Program-made: the position numbers and the translations under genes
Shown: positions 25,501 to 35,527 of the stretch, piece after piece
Layout: each line of letters begins with the position of its first letter
Numbering within the stretch: position 1 is the stretch's first letter
The notes under the pieces: model-generated
Told to the model about the DNA's origin: nothing
Databases searched by the model: none
Seen by the model: the letters and a program-made list of their open reading frames with translations, nothing else
NCBI RefSeq assembly: GCF_009870125.1
Contig: NC_046680.1
Coordinates: 10,850,001 to 10,914,000, forward strand
Length of the DNA: 64,000 nt
Reading direction: 5' to 3'
Source of the DNA: Drosophila pseudoobscura
Lineage: Eukaryota; Arthropoda; Insecta; Diptera; Drosophilidae

Positions 25501-26936
25501 GTACAGAAGAACAGTTATCAATTGTAGCAATGAAATGGATCTGATCCTGGCGCCGCACTCTTCCTCACCTCTCTCACAGCATACGTAGACACCACCGCAA
25601 TCGCAATCGCAAACGCAATCGCCACAGCATCTGCATTTCCTGGCTTCGTAAAAGTATCTTTGTAGTTGTTAGGTAGAGGCGTCGCCGCCACCGCTCCCAC
25701 GCTTTTCGCTTGCTCTTGTTGTTGTTGTTGCTGTTGCTGGCTGTAGGACACTGAAGGTCTGAAGGTCAGTTGTTCGAGTGGCAGACGGCCGTGTGAGGAC
25801 GACCGGTGTCCAGGCTTATGTTTCTGTGTTCTGAGTGTGTAAATCGTTTTCCCCGATTGCCGAGCGAGACTGTGACACTTTCTCCTCTCTACTCTTTCCT
25901 ATCTCTCTATCTGTTTCTTTCTGTGCGTTCCTCCGCTCTCCTTTGGTGGCGCAGTTCGACAGCAGTGACTGTGCCAACGCAAACCCACCGTTGCACTGCA
26001 ATAGCCGCGTAAGAACCTTGAGCAGAACCAGCGGACCACCCTGTCGAGGCCCTTACTGACACTCTTTCCATTGCAGCACATCCACATGCTGGCCGAGGAG
26101 CACTCCACATCCATATCGGAGCGCTGCACGCGGAGTCGCATCAATTCGGCCATATTCGTGTCGTCGGAGGGTCGCGGATTCGACTCCATTGAGTTCCTGC
26201 GCCGCCACGGCTCCCAGAGTGTGCTTTGCCGGAAGGCCAAGAGTGCGGAGAACATCACGGACAATGGCAGAAAGGTAACTATACGAAACTATTCGAAGTC
26301 AATTCTAAGGTCCTTCTTGTCCTGTAGAAGAGCCTCCGGCAGTGGCGAACCGATGACGACGCCGACAAGCATCAGAATCTGTCACAGGACAGCAACGACA
26401 TCGAGCTGAGGGAGTGCGGAACCGGAGGAGAACTGCTCCGTCTCCCGGTGATCCACGACGCCAAGCCATCGGGCACAGCTGTGACAAGCCTATTAGCCCG
26501 CTCGGCTGCCATCACCACGGCCAACATGATTGTGGGCAGCATTTCGCTTGAGGCGCCGCCTCCGTACATGCAGGACGACGACGCCGATACGCATTCGACC
26601 GCTGCTCTGATTCACAGCGACGCCGCTGCCGTTGTGCACGAGTCGCATGACTCGGCGGAGACGGTGGAGGAGCTGGTACATGTACCGCTGCTGGCCAGTG
26701 CCAACGCCACTGCCACAGTTTCCGCCTCATCCTCGCCCAGCTTTGCCATCGAGGCCAAGCCACGAGTTCTGGTGCACCAGCGCTCGTCGACAGCCTCCTC
26801 ATCGCCGCATAGCAGCCCCAAGAACCTGGGATTGGGGCTGAAGATAATCAAGCCGATGATCAGCGCCGTGCCAATGGTTTCCGTTTCGGGGCCTTCGCCG
26901 CCCATTGAGAAGCCGCCGCTCGCGGAGTGCTTGTAA
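16504..26936 (+). CDS. Fibronectin-III single-pass membrane protein with a readthrough-type C-terminal extension
   Basis: Eight exons join in frame: 16504-16549, 17048-17189, 22660-22802, 22866-23035, 23096-23290, 24313-25257, 26077-26274 and 26328-26936. Residues 1-15 form a signal peptide (MLVLIAVLFVNACLA). Residues about 18-112 form one fibronectin type III domain (PENITVTFLTPTAVRVSW...LLPSTQYSLVVTA). A stalk with several N-glycosylation sequons follows, then one membrane helix at about 172-194 (IVLIVLMVWAGAIALFFNRW). The cytoplasmic part starts with a cysteine-rich motif (CLPRCEGCGLFDRC). Normal termination at TAG 24433-24435 gives 272 residues. The same frame continues to a TAA at 26934-26936, giving 815 residues if TAG is read through; the extension has a polybasic patch (LRRRRLLSHYRQYDQWRRR), Ser-rich stretches and acidic segments. 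The domain layout recalls FNDC4/5-like proteins, but I do not recognise the gene. It is probably a cell-surface receptor or adhesion protein. Confidence 0.85.
18033..19226. mobile_element. Transib-type DNA transposon copy, 1194 bp
   Basis: The ends are 36-bp perfect inverted repeats beginning CACTATGGTCCGAACGACC. They are flanked by a 5-bp direct repeat CGCCA at 18028-18032 and 19227-19231. Termini of the form CACWATGG with GC-rich 5-bp target duplications are the hallmark of Transib elements, the relatives of RAG1. An internal frame of about 93 codons (18532-18813) encodes a lysine-rich peptide (KFENADLFAEWNSEKGK...) that I cannot assign, and no complete transposase is present. This is therefore a decayed or non-autonomous copy. 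It lies in the 5.5-kb intron between exons 2 and 3 of the fibronectin-III gene. The perfect inverted repeats suggest a fairly recent insertion. Confidence 0.8.
19252..19274. repeat. GA microsatellite
   Basis: About eleven AG units lie just outside the right end of the Transib element. The rest of intron 17190-22659 holds no supported exon. Confidence 0.8.
21340..21360. repeat. Trinucleotide GCT/CTG repeat
   Basis: Six to seven CTG units lie in the large intron. They are part of a chance ORF and are not considered coding. Confidence 0.8.
23459..23485 (+). other. Candidate 27-nt cassette microexon of the fibronectin-III gene
   Basis: A strong acceptor (GCTTCATTTTTAG) and a donor (CAAG|GTATTC) bracket exactly nine codons encoding NLHPDFFVK. 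Both boundaries are phase 0, as are the flanking exon ends at 23290 and 24313. Inclusion would add nine residues between the membrane-proximal tail and the Cys-rich motif without changing frame. Support is splice signals and phase only. Confidence 0.35.
23636..23655. repeat. CCCG tetranucleotide repeat
   Basis: About five GCCC units lie in the intron 23291-24312. Confidence 0.8.
23714..23752. repeat. CTGACC/CCCTGA hexamer-like repeat
   Basis: Tandem CTGACC-type units (CCTGACCCTGACC) lie just before a pyrimidine-rich acceptor at about 23760. It is a short imperfect array in an intron. Confidence 0.7.
24427..24441 (+). promoter_or_regulatory. Leaky stop-codon context (UAG CAA CCA)
   Basis: The stop is read GAG AGC TAG CAA CCA. 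UAG followed by CAR YYA is the established type-I readthrough signal, first defined in tobamoviruses, and a C after the stop is favoured in Drosophila readthrough genes. The frame after the stop is open for 274 codons to a phase-0 donor at 25257, then continues through two more coding exons. Confidence 0.75.
25258..26076 (+). other. Intron 6 of the fibronectin-III gene
   Basis: A GTAAGT donor follows GAGCCGGCCAGC, and the acceptor is CATTGCAG|CACATCC. The intron holds short repeats (CAAATT units at 25307-25327, GCAATC units at 25597-25622, CAA/CAG-type runs near 25718-25740) and CT-rich tracts. I see no exon in it. Confidence 0.7.
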
Positions 26937-28391
26937 CAAATGGCAACCGAAACATTTATCTAAGCGCGCGCTCAAGGCATCTGGACATGAGACTCAGTCC
27001 GAGCACCGCCAACACACACCACAGACAGACCCCAGACACATCCCCAGCTCCCCCAAATCTTGTAAAGTGAGAAATGAGACGAAAAAGGTGGACTTAGAAT
27101 GCCAGCTGCTCAAATAAGTGTTTCGGTGAGAGAAGTGAGAGAATGTAAACGAAGGAGGAGTATAAGTAGATATAGAAGAAGTACTGTACCAAAGGTCATC
27201 ACCCGTCACCAGGGAAGAAAGCTTTGTATATTCAACAACGACTGAAGTATACACATACCTACATTAATCGGAACCTATAGAACTTTATATGGTATATATT
27301 GTGTGTGTATGTATATACGAATATGTACTATATACATATGTTTTACTGATAAATCAGCTTTAACAACAAACGAGTAAACTATCAGGCTTTAAATATTATG
27401 ATTATGATGATGAATTTCTGGTTTAACCTAGTCTGTAGACGCACATAGCTGTTGTATGTACGAAATAAGTCAAACACTACTCTATTTTATTGTTCTCCTA
27501 TACATATAGCCAAAAACCAACCACTTTAGGCACCACAACTGTTATACACGCGACCTAAACACATACACAGATATATATTTATACACCTCGTACACCCACA
27601 TACTCGCATGTATGTATTTTTATGAAAAATCTTAGACTACTAGAGCACCACCCGCTAAATGCCTAGCTCGTAGCGTTAAGACCAAATGTTACCTGCTAAC
27701 ATATCAGACACACACTCTGCTCTACTCTACTCTACCCACGACCAAAGCGAAACGTTTGAAACTGTCAACTAGTCTATAAATAAATAGTTATATGAATCCT
27801 ATTGCAAACTAAAAGTATAGTTGTAGTATAATGTAGAGTTTAAAGCGTGTTTTTAAAATCGAGTTCTATCGTGTAGTCGTTTCTGTAGCTCGAACTATAG
27901 CTATTCATGGATTTATATATATACATACTACATAAATACATACATAGGAACATTACTTGAAGAAGCTCCAACCAGCACCATACCAAACGTTTGCTCCCCC
28001 AACACCGTTTTAGGTAGTCTCTATACATTTTAGTTATGATACTCAAATTTATACTATCTCCATACTATCCACCTACTACTATATTTGCATTAACACACAA
28101 TTGCGACCTATGCTATTGAATTCGTTTGAAGTCTACATATATAGGTGTATAAAAAATCAAATGTAAATATATCCAGCACTCGTACCTATATATTTGAGTT
28201 GAAATACTCTTCAGTGGAACACAAAATGTTGCTATTAAGGAATTGTCAATTTATGGTCCAAAGCTACAATAAAGAGAACGAACACCACTTGGATGGGTCA
28301 AACAATAGCTTAACTAAGTTCTAGTTTACGTTTGATTCGCTAATAAGCAAAAGTAAAATCGTGTAAATGTGTATTTTTGAAATCAAATAAA
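26937..28391 (+). other. Long 3' UTR of the fibronectin-III gene
   Basis: About 1.45 kb of AT-rich sequence without coding potential follows the TAA. It has AATAAA-type signals near 28269 and 28386. Two matches to the Pumilio recognition element UGUANAUA occur, at 27310-27317 and 28162-28169. The distal signal is only about 50 bp from the end of the convergent ALKBH8 gene. Confidence 0.55.
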
Positions 28392-28441
28392 CGAATTACA
28401 TATATTAATAGTAGTTCTCCTTTAGTCAAAGTATTAGCTAC

Positions 28442-30289
28442 TCATGGCCTCGCTGTGCAGATGGCGATTTTTTTGAAGATCACACAATGATTGCCCTGAT
28501 CGTAGTAGCTCTTTGTAAGCTCAACCTCTGGCACCTGGGCCACTAACTTATCCAGCTCGTGCTCCTCAAAGACGTGATAGTAACGTAGAAACGTGGTGCG
28601 TTGCTCATCCTTGGTCTTCCAGGGTACTAGGACGTCCTGCTGCTGGAACTCAGTGCGGTTGGTGTGCACTGGAAGGGAAACATGATCCTGTGGCCGCTGT
28701 TCAAGTTCATGTTGCTGCTTCTGTCTCTGCTCCTGCTCGGTGGTGCGTTCCTTGTTCACGGCCTTGTTTTGCCTCAGGTAGGCGGATTTCCTATCGTTGC
28801 GTCGCTGTTCCTTGGCCCAGACATAGACCAGAGCCCGGCCACCTGGCCGGAGGACACGTGCCATCTCCCGTAGAGCACTCAGGCGACGGTCAGCACTGGC
28901 CAGATGATGGATGACGGCAATGCTGATGCACCCATCGATGCTGGACGAGCGCACGGGTACATTTAGGCAGTCGCAACGAAAGACGTTCTGGCCCTTCTGT
29001 TGTCCGACTGCGAGCAATCCTTGCGACCGATCACATCCAATGGCTAGGATGTGGGCATTGCAGCCGAGGTACTTTCCATTGCCACAGCCGACGTCCAGGA
29101 CCACAGACTCGGGCTCGAAGCTATCCAGGAACTGGGCCACCTGAGGCCACGGCGAGTGCCGCGTCTCACTGAAATGATTTGCAATTTTATCGTACACCTC
29201 GTGAACATTCTGCTGCTCAAGACTAACGGCTTGGTCGGCCAGTGTGGTGGACAACTCTTGCGGCACTGTGGATTGCTGGCTATCACACAGCGTGGGGTAG
29301 GAGCAGTTGCAGTTGCCTCGTCGCAAGCGCCTAAACGTGAGGGATGTCCTCTTGCTGCGGGCTTGCGTGGTCAAACTTCCAGTGGCTGTGGGCACCACAT
29401 CGATGTGCTTGGGCTTAATCCCATGCGTCCAATCGTAGCGAGCTTCTCCGGACATGATCAATAGGGAGCGGCGGGGCAGCTTCACCTGGACCTGCGCCTC
29501 ACCACGCCGAAAATCCATAACCACATCAGACTGCAGAGACAGTGAGAGGATGGGATCCAAAAATGCACTGTGGGTGTCCACATGAGGCGGTATGCCATGT
29601 CCTGGCTTGTACTCATTGACCGTCAGTTGGTCCGGCGTGCTCCAGTCCCAGGAAGAAGAAAAGCTCTCAAGCCGCGGCCAGAGAAAATCACAGGCTGTGG
29701 GTACAGATTGCTCCAGAGGCTTCGTGGGGTCGACGTTGTTGCTGCCATATAGAAATTCGTAGCCAAAATGCTTGACATGACGGTGTTTGAGGGTGCCCTC
29801 ATACGATCTGCCATCTTCGGCAATGGATCTAAGCAGCGTCGCCTCCTCCGCATCGCTGACAAAGTCTGGCAATACGATGAGCCCACTGGGCAGCGGTTTG
29901 TTCCATTCACTTTTTCCGGCCAGCGTAGGCAATGCCGTGACATAGCTTAGATAGGCCACTGCTCCCTGCTGTCCGATGGTCGACACATTGTGCATGCCCG
30001 TGTACACAAGCTGCGAGTCCTCCAGAGAGCAGCAAACGAGAAAACAGTACGATTTTCCGGTCAACATTGCCACCTCAGAGACACTGCCGCCTGTCTGGGC
30101 GGCCGCTTCGAGCAGACTTTCCTCTGTGAGTCCATTGCTTAGTCCCACGTTCAGAATGGCCAAGTACACGGTGGGGGTGTCGCTAGGAGACACATCACAG
30201 TCGCTTTTGATAATTGCCAGGCATCTACGCCGTTTTTTATCCGCTTTTTTGGCATTGTTTACAGTTTGCTGCTGTTGCTCAACGTGCAT
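28442..30289 (-). CDS. ALKBH8: ALKBH8-type tRNA wobble-uridine methyltransferase and hydroxylase
   Basis: An intronless 615-residue ORF has the three-part ALKBH8 layout. An RRM-like domain covers about residues 38-118. An AlkB 2-oxoglutarate/Fe(II) domain covers about 130-325, with the iron ligands visible as H236 and D238 in HVDTH and H289 in WTHG, and the 2OG-binding arginines in RSKRTSLTFR. A Cys cluster (CNCSYPTLC, about 327-335) follows. A class I methyltransferase domain has the SAM motif VLDVGCGNGKYLG at about 397-409. In animals the methyltransferase makes mcm5U at wobble U34 with Trm112, and the AlkB part hydroxylates it. The start MHVEQQQQ is the first in-frame ATG. The gene is head-to-tail with Cdk9 (188 bp between them) and convergent with the fibronectin-III gene. 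Confidence 0.93.
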   Translation of the reverse strand: MHVEQQQQTVNNAKKADKKRRRCLAIIKSDCDVSPSDTPTVYLAILNVGLSNGLTEESLLEAAAQTGGSVSEVAMLTGKSYCFLVCCSLEDSQLVYTGMHNVSTIGQQGAVAYLSYVTALPTLAGKSEWNKPLPSGLIVLPDFVSDAEEATLLRSIAEDGRSYEGTLKHRHVKHFGYEFLYGSNNVDPTKPLEQSVPTACDFLWPRLESFSSSWDWSTPDQLTVNEYKPGHGIPPHVDTHSAFLDPILSLSLQSDVVMDFRRGEAQVQVKLPRRSLLIMSGEARYDWTHGIKPKHIDVVPTATGSLTTQARSKRTSLTFRRLRRGNCNCSYPTLCDSQQSTVPQELSTTLADQAVSLEQQNVHEVYDKIANHFSETRHSPWPQVAQFLDSFEPESVVLDVGCGNGKYLGCNAHILAIGCDRSQGLLAVGQQKGQNVFRCDCLNVPVRSSSIDGCISIAVIHHLASADRRLSALREMARVLRPGGRALVYVWAKEQRRNDRKSAYLRQNKAVNKERTTEQEQRQKQQHELEQRPQDHVSLPVHTNRTEFQQQDVLVPWKTKDEQRTTFLRYYHVFEEHELDKLVAQVPEVELTKSYYDQGNHCVIFKKIAICTARP

Positions 30290-30477
30290 GCTGCCACCAG
30301 TGTGTACATATCACCCCGAAAGGAAATATTTAGAAAATCAAAAAATAATAGGGGGATATCAGTTGCAAATGCAATATAATTATTGTATGGTATATGTACC
30401 TCAAGCATATCTAAGTGCTTATAGTTATTGATAGGGAAAATCTTACAGATATACATATATTAGTTTTAAAACATATT

Positions 30478-31868
30478 CTACCAGACTCTGTCAATCATGC
30501 TGTTGTCCTGCGGCTTCTGATTCATCGTGGTCAACTGCTGATGGTAGTTGCGCATCTGATTGCTGCGCCGCGGCTGTGCCAGATACTCGAACATGCTCTG
30601 CAGATGCTGCGACAACATCTTGCTCAAGTCACTGGGCATGGGATCGGTCCAGAAGAAGTCGTGGTTCAGTGCTGTATCCGCATCAATGCGCTTCTTGGGA
30701 TCCAAAGTCAGGAGTTTGTCGAGCAAGTCACACCCAGTGGGATCCTTAACATACGGACGCAGGCGCTCCTTGACGCGCCGTTTCTGATTCTTTGGCAGTT
30801 CAATGGACTTGTAAAGTTCCAGTTCCTCCACTCCTGGCCAAACGTCTGGCGTAAACGACCCACACAGCTGCGAGATGAAAGTCAGCTGCTGCTGCTCTGT
30901 GTTACCCTGCATAATGGGAGATCGTGTCCACATCTCGGCCATGATGCATCCAGCGCCCCACATGTCCACGGGCGGACCATAGTTGCGATCTCCCAGCAGC
31001 AACTCTGGCGGCCGATACCACAGCGTGACCACTCTGTTTGTGTAGCGATTCTTTGAATCATTCTTTGGGATACTAAATGCGCGTGCTAAGCCAAAGTCGG
31101 CCAGCTTTAGGATTCCATGTTTTGTAATCAGAACATTGGCAGCCTTCATATCTCTATGCAAAATCTGGAAAATAGCAGCCAAAAGATGGAGTTCTCGTGC
31201 CATCATTATAAATCATATTACACACCTTGTTACTGTGTATGTAGTAGAGGCCGTTCAGCAGCTGCTGCATAACCTTTTTGATCTCTCCGAGGCTGAATTT
31301 CACGTTCATGTTCGACAGCAGCCCAGCCAAGTCGTGCTCGCAGAAATCGAAGACCAAATAGAAAGTGGACCTGTAACCATTGGTGGCTGTGGCCTTCGTT
31401 CGGCAGATCTCAATCAGGTTGACCACATTTTCGTGTTTCAGCAGTTGCAGGATTCGAATCTCACGCAGGGCTGTGATGGGAAACTATTCAGAAGAAAGAT
31501 ATATTGTTTCCGATTCGCTGTGAAATAATTTGTCCACTCACGCCTTCCTTTTCGTTGTCCATGAGCACTTTTTTCATGGCCACAAACTTTTTGTTGCTCT
31601 TCTTTTCCCGGGCCTTGAACACCTCACTGGAATACACAAAAAATGCATCCTTTATAGGGATATGTACAAAAATGCTCGAATTAACTAACCCAAAGGTTCC
31701 CTGGCCAATTTTGGCCACCTTTTCATATTTGCTGCTCTCATCGCAGTAGGGAAAGTCGTAGTCTTCAATGTACTTCTGCTTCTCCATCAGCGACATGGTC
31801 CGCGACGAAGTTGAGGCCACGCTGGAGGGCGTGGACGGTTGCTGCAACATGTGGGACATGTGCGCCAT
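30478..31868 (-). CDS. Cdk9: Cyclin-dependent kinase 9, catalytic subunit of P-TEFb
   Basis: Four exons (31868-31690, 31626-31542, 31483-31226, 31164-30478) join to 402 residues, the size of fly Cdk9. Visible kinase motifs are the Gly loop GQGTFGEV, the catalytic loop HRDMKAANV, DFG and the activation segment NRYTNRVVTLWYRPPE. The Thr before NRVVTLW is the T-loop residue that is phosphorylated in this family. The PITALREI helix corresponds to PITAIREI in other CDK9s. With cyclin T it phosphorylates Pol II CTD Ser2, NELF and DSIF to release paused polymerase. The start is MAHMSHM; a non-ATG extension upstream was not used. The gene is divergent from bonsai across 256 bp. Confidence 0.97.
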
Positions 31869-32124
31869 GGTCAAATATCAAAAATTTTCACGTTGCACAG
31901 TCACAAATCAATTCGAAACGTAGGAGCGCAACAATTAGTGGTTTGATGCCCTCGATGTTTATTCCAAGTTAAATGTGGACACACCATGCTGAAGATATCG
32001 ATGTTAGTATCGATGGTTCTGCGATACACAGCTGATACACAATTATACTTTTCTGTTTGTTTGTGTACACTGGCCAAGTGATATAACCTATCGACCACTA
32101 GCTACAAAATAAAAACCGAAATTA
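31869..32124. promoter_or_regulatory. Divergent Cdk9/bonsai promoter
   Basis: The 256 bp between the two start codons contain two ATCGAT DRE-like cores, at 31997-32002 and 32009-32014. There is no TATA box. This arrangement is common for housekeeping fly genes controlled by DREF and BEAF-32. Confidence 0.6.
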
Positions 32125-33369
32125 ATGAATAAACTATTAAATGTAGCGCAGGCGGTGCCGCGCCAATTTATTCGTGAATATGCCTTTAAGTCGGACCTAA
32201 AAATCAAATGGGTGCGCCCGGAGAAGATCTCCTGCATTAAGCCAGAAAAGAGCGGCGATCTTTCCAAGCTTCCACCACTGAATGCCGACGAAGTTATTCT
32301 GGACTACAGGGATTGCAAGGAGTTGGAAAAGTAAGCGCGTCTGGCAAACAATTCGATGCGGAAGGTATTAAGTAGTTTTGATTTGCTTTTGTAGTGCCGA
32401 CGATACGGTTAAATCCCTGTTTAAGCTGTGCAACAACGCCAACCATCTGACGACACGTTACTACCGCGATCAGATGGTGAAGGAAGTGCAGAGACATGCC
32501 CAGGACTACGGATCGATGGAGTCGAAGTGTAGGTATCAAATGATCAAACGTTAAGAGCTCACCGGAATATTTTCACCTTGCTACATGCTAGTCCACCGTT
32601 CAGAAACTGAAAACTGACGTTTATTCTTTAGAATTCTCGCCTTAAATAGAATGCGTGAATGTTTCTCATACGATGACTGGGTATACGCAGGAACCCTAGG
32701 TAGGAGATAATGGTAGTTTGCAGGAAAGCACTCTCCATAAAATAGTTAGGTACCCAGTTCAGCCAGATTTTATGGGTGTGTTTTGTATTTGGGTTTTTTC
32801 TAGCAGGTTTTACTTTTCCCTCAAGTGCTTCTGCAGAATAACCATATAACATTCGTCCTTTTTTAGTGGCCAACATGACCGCCATTATTCGTCGTTATCA
32901 AGAGCATATGGATAAGCACCCCCGCGACAAGATGATTAAGGTGCGGCTCAAGGAGCTGATTGATAAGCGCAAGAAGTTCCTTAAATATCTGAGACGCTGG
33001 GACTATCCCCGCTTCGAATGGATATTAGAGAAGCTTGATTTGGTATACAAGCCACCGCCAGCACATTTCCATTGGATCACCCGCAAGGAGTCGCTGCAGA
33101 AGTTAACCGACACCTACTGCGAAAACTTGAAGGAGGAACGACTCGAAGCCTATCACAAAGAACTGCAGGCCCAAAAAATACCCTTCTTAGAAGATGCCAT
33201 CCGTAAAATGGAATTTATACGAAAAGAGCAAATCTCCTGCGATATTCCATTGACGGTGACCGAGGAGCAAATCGAGAAGTCGAGGAAAGAGTTGGTTCTG
33301 TTGATAGAGCAACGCGATGCGGCAGCGGCTGTTACCAGCAAAAAACAAGACGAGGATAGCTTCAATTAG
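32125..33369 (+). CDS. bonsai: Mitochondrial ribosomal protein S15 (bonsai)
   Basis: Three exons (32125-32330, 32395-32528, 32867-33369) join in phase to 280 residues. The N-terminus (MNKLLNVAQAVPRQFIREYAF) is basic and amphipathic, like a mitochondrial targeting peptide. The uS15 core is in exon 3 (IIRRYQEHMDKHPRD...RLKELIDKRKKFLKYLRRWDYPRFEWILEKL split over this region). The C-terminal part is a charged helical extension typical of animal mitochondrial S15. It binds 12S rRNA in the mitoribosomal small subunit; loss in flies gives the bonsai growth phenotype. The 338-nt second intron carries no visible RNA gene. A polyadenylation signal AATAAA lies at 33400. Confidence 0.95.
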
Positions 33370-33399
33370 GCCCAATTTTTGTATATTATGGTGTCTTAC

Positions 33400-33405
33400 A
33401 ATAAA
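33400..33405 (+). terminator. bonsai: bonsai polyadenylation signal
   Basis: AATAAA lies 31 nt after the stop. A TTTATT at 33436-33441 is AATAAA on the other strand and could serve the convergent ZRANB2 ortholog, so the two 3' ends probably meet or overlap here. Confidence 0.65.
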
Positions 33406-33572
33406 TGTAAATGCTGCTGTTCTTAAATTATGGCTTTTATTATAATTTTTAGAATAAATTTGACCTTATTTAGCATGTCATGATCGGGGGCAGCGCAGAG
33501 TATGTAACGTAAATAAATAAACAAATAAATATCCCCTCGGAAAGAAGTGAAGAGAAACGCAATAAAATTTAG

Positions 33573-34581
33573 CTAACGTCTGCTGGGCGATGCTGTGCTC
33601 TTCTTGCCACGCCTACTGGTGGACCCACTGCTGGTCGAGCTGCTCGAGGATGACGACGACGATGACGAGTCGCTGGAGCTGGACGAGCTAGACGAGGACG
33701 AGGATGATACGGACGATTGGGAGTCGCGTGAGGTCCGTTTGCCCTCCTTGATGTCTCTACCATTGCCCGTCGGCTCCTTGTTATTGACTTCGGATGAGGT
33801 GACTTCATTGTCACCCCATAGATCGTACTTGGACAGATCCCCATCATCATCATCGTCGTCCTCTTCCTCATCCTCCCCAGCGTCGCTGGCCCTTCTTGCT
33901 CGCTTAGACCCATCGCGCTCTTCATAGCTCTTCCGCTTCTTACGCCGCCCAAACTCATCGTACTCGCTGTCCGACTCCTGGCGTTCCTTGTACTCCACAA
34001 CTCCGCGATCATTATAGCCACCGCCAAAGCCTGAAATCGGTAATTAGCAAGCTTATATGGATTGTGCTGTGCGCAGAGCTTACCAGTTCGCTCCTCCGAG
34101 TCCGTAAACTTGGGCGAATTACACATGTTGCAGGTCTGCCGCCTGGCCCAGTTCACGTTTGCACACTTGGCGCACTGCCAGTCCTCGGCGCTGAAGAGCC
34201 CTCGCGACTTGTCCGCTGCCGCTTTGCCGATCTCGGTGCCCAGCTTCTTCTTGCTGGAGCTGCTGCTGCTGCTGCTACTGCCATTGCCCCGGTCACGGTC
34301 GCGCTCTGGCTTATCAATGCTATCACGGTCGTGATTGCACTTATTGCATTGCGTGCGGCGCGCGAAATTCAGATGCCGACAGCTGCAAAGTCGTGGGAAT
34401 ATATCAAAATGCACAATTTATTGAATTTGTCTCCTGGCGCTTCATGGGTATTCGCGTTTCCCTCAATCTTTACGCGCACTCACTCATAATCTGGGCAAAT
34501 CCAATCACCAGGCGAGACGACGCCGCCGCTGCTGCTGGTGCCGCCCGCTGCTCCGCCACTCCCATTGGAATTGGTGGACAT
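33573..34581 (-). CDS. ZRANB2: RanBP2-type zinc finger SR-like protein (ZRANB2 ortholog)
   Basis: Three exons (34581-34484, 34382-34084, 34030-33573) join to 284 residues. Two RanBP2 zinc fingers are visible. The first is split by intron 1 and reads DWICPDYDCRHLNFARR then QCNKC; the second is DWQCAKCANVNWARR then CNMC. Such fingers bind single-stranded RNA with AGGUAA-like sites. Between them are a Ser run and a KKK segment. The C-terminal half has a basic NLS-like stretch, an acidic EDEEEDDDDDDGD tract and a long Ser-rich tail ending RRGKKSTASPSRR, an SR-like region. This matches ZRANB2, a spliceosome-associated splicing regulator; the fly ortholog is, from memory, CG3732. Exon 1 encodes a low-complexity G/S/A N-terminus. 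Confidence 0.93.
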
Positions 34582-34739
34582 ATCTAAGCTCGATTGTAGC
34601 CTCTTTAATGCCACTTACTGCTCGGAGAACCCTCTTAGCCTGAGCTGAAGCATTTAAACGACTTTTATTTCTGTATACGAATCCGGTTGAAGATTTTCCA
34701 ACAAAAAAAATATGCACAGCGTTGCCAGACGATAGCACA

Positions 34740-34790
34740 ATCGATGCAAATATCGATAGATCGGTACCAGAACCGACCGGTCACACTGCT
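34740..34790 (-). promoter_or_regulatory. ZRANB2 ortholog promoter with DRE and motif 1
   Basis: A perfect DRE (TATCGATA, 34751-34758) and a motif 1/M1BP site (GGTCACACTG, 34779-34788) lie about 170-210 bp upstream of the start codon. These are paired elements of housekeeping fly promoters. The start site was not placed exactly. From here to 35130 there is only the spacer before the RpS24 3' end. Confidence 0.6.
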
Positions 34791-35131
34791 GGCCATTCCA
34801 CCCCTCCGACAATGTCCTTACCAGGAAGATCCAAAGATTTGACTTGGATTTCCTTTTCGAACATTTTTCGCCAATATACTACATATATGCATACTTTTAA
34901 TGGTGTTGTGCATATAATATTTTCAAATGAGTTCATTCACGATTTACTTTTAGAGTTTTATTTACTTAGTATACAAACAAAAGCCGCTCCAAAAGTAAAC
35001 ACTGATTTTGTTTCGTCCTTTGTTTGTTGGTGTAAAGGTGTAACTAACGCATAACCAGCTGCTTTTGGGAATTGTCGGTGAGCGTTCCAGCAGGCCGACA
35101 ACACACACGCACTCAGGATTTGTCAGAGAAT

Positions 35132-35527
35132 TTACTTCTTGCCAGCACCAATCTTGGCCTTGGCGGTACCACGGACCTTCTTCATCCTGTTGCGACGTTC
35201 CTTGCGCTGCTTGCGGGTCTGTTTCTTCTGCTCGAAGAGACCGTGACGGGCCAGACGGTACTTGGGCTCGAACTTCTTGGCAAAGTCCAGGGTGTCGTAG
35301 ATGAGGGCAAAGCCAGTGGAGCGGCCGCCACCGAAGTTTGTGCGGAAACCGAAGGCAAAGACGACATCGGGAGTCACCTTGTACATGGCAGCGAGCTTCT
35401 CGCGGATCTCGGTCTTGTTGACCGACGAGAGTCCCGGGTGCAGAACATCGCAGACCATTTGTTTCCTGGCAAGCAGGCGGTTGGTCATGAACTTGCGGGT
35501 GCGGACTGTGGCTGTTGTACCGGACAT
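35132..35527 (-). CDS. RpS24: 40S ribosomal protein S24 (eS24)
   Basis: One coding exon encodes 131 residues from [19 protein letters not shown] to the lysine-rich ...[12 protein letters not shown], full length for fly eS24. Thirteen extra in-frame codons upstream of this ATG are excluded because the acceptor TTTCAG|CTCCGT, 9 nt before the ATG, shows that they are intron. The mRNA leader continues from an exon near 35790-35871 with donors AATAG|GTAATT or AACAG|GTAAAA. eS24 sits on the outer body of the small subunit. Transcription probably begins at the TCT motif at 35871, the RpS24-proximal copy of a fourfold promoter-like array. Confidence 0.97.
   Translation of the reverse strand: MSGTTATVRTRKFMTNRLLARKQMVCDVLHPGLSSVNKTEIREKLAAMYKVTPDVVFAFGFRTNFGGGRSTGFALIYDTLDFAKKFEPKYRLARHGLFEQKKQTRKQRKERRNRMKKVRGTAKAKIGAGKK

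Noticed and set aside
31869-31874. Two-codon N-terminal extension of Cdk9
   Set aside because: It would start at TTG; the ATG at 31868 gives the known MAHMSHM start.
33595-33927. Plus-strand acidic ORF
   Set aside because: It is antisense to the Ser-rich tail of the ZRANB2 ortholog.
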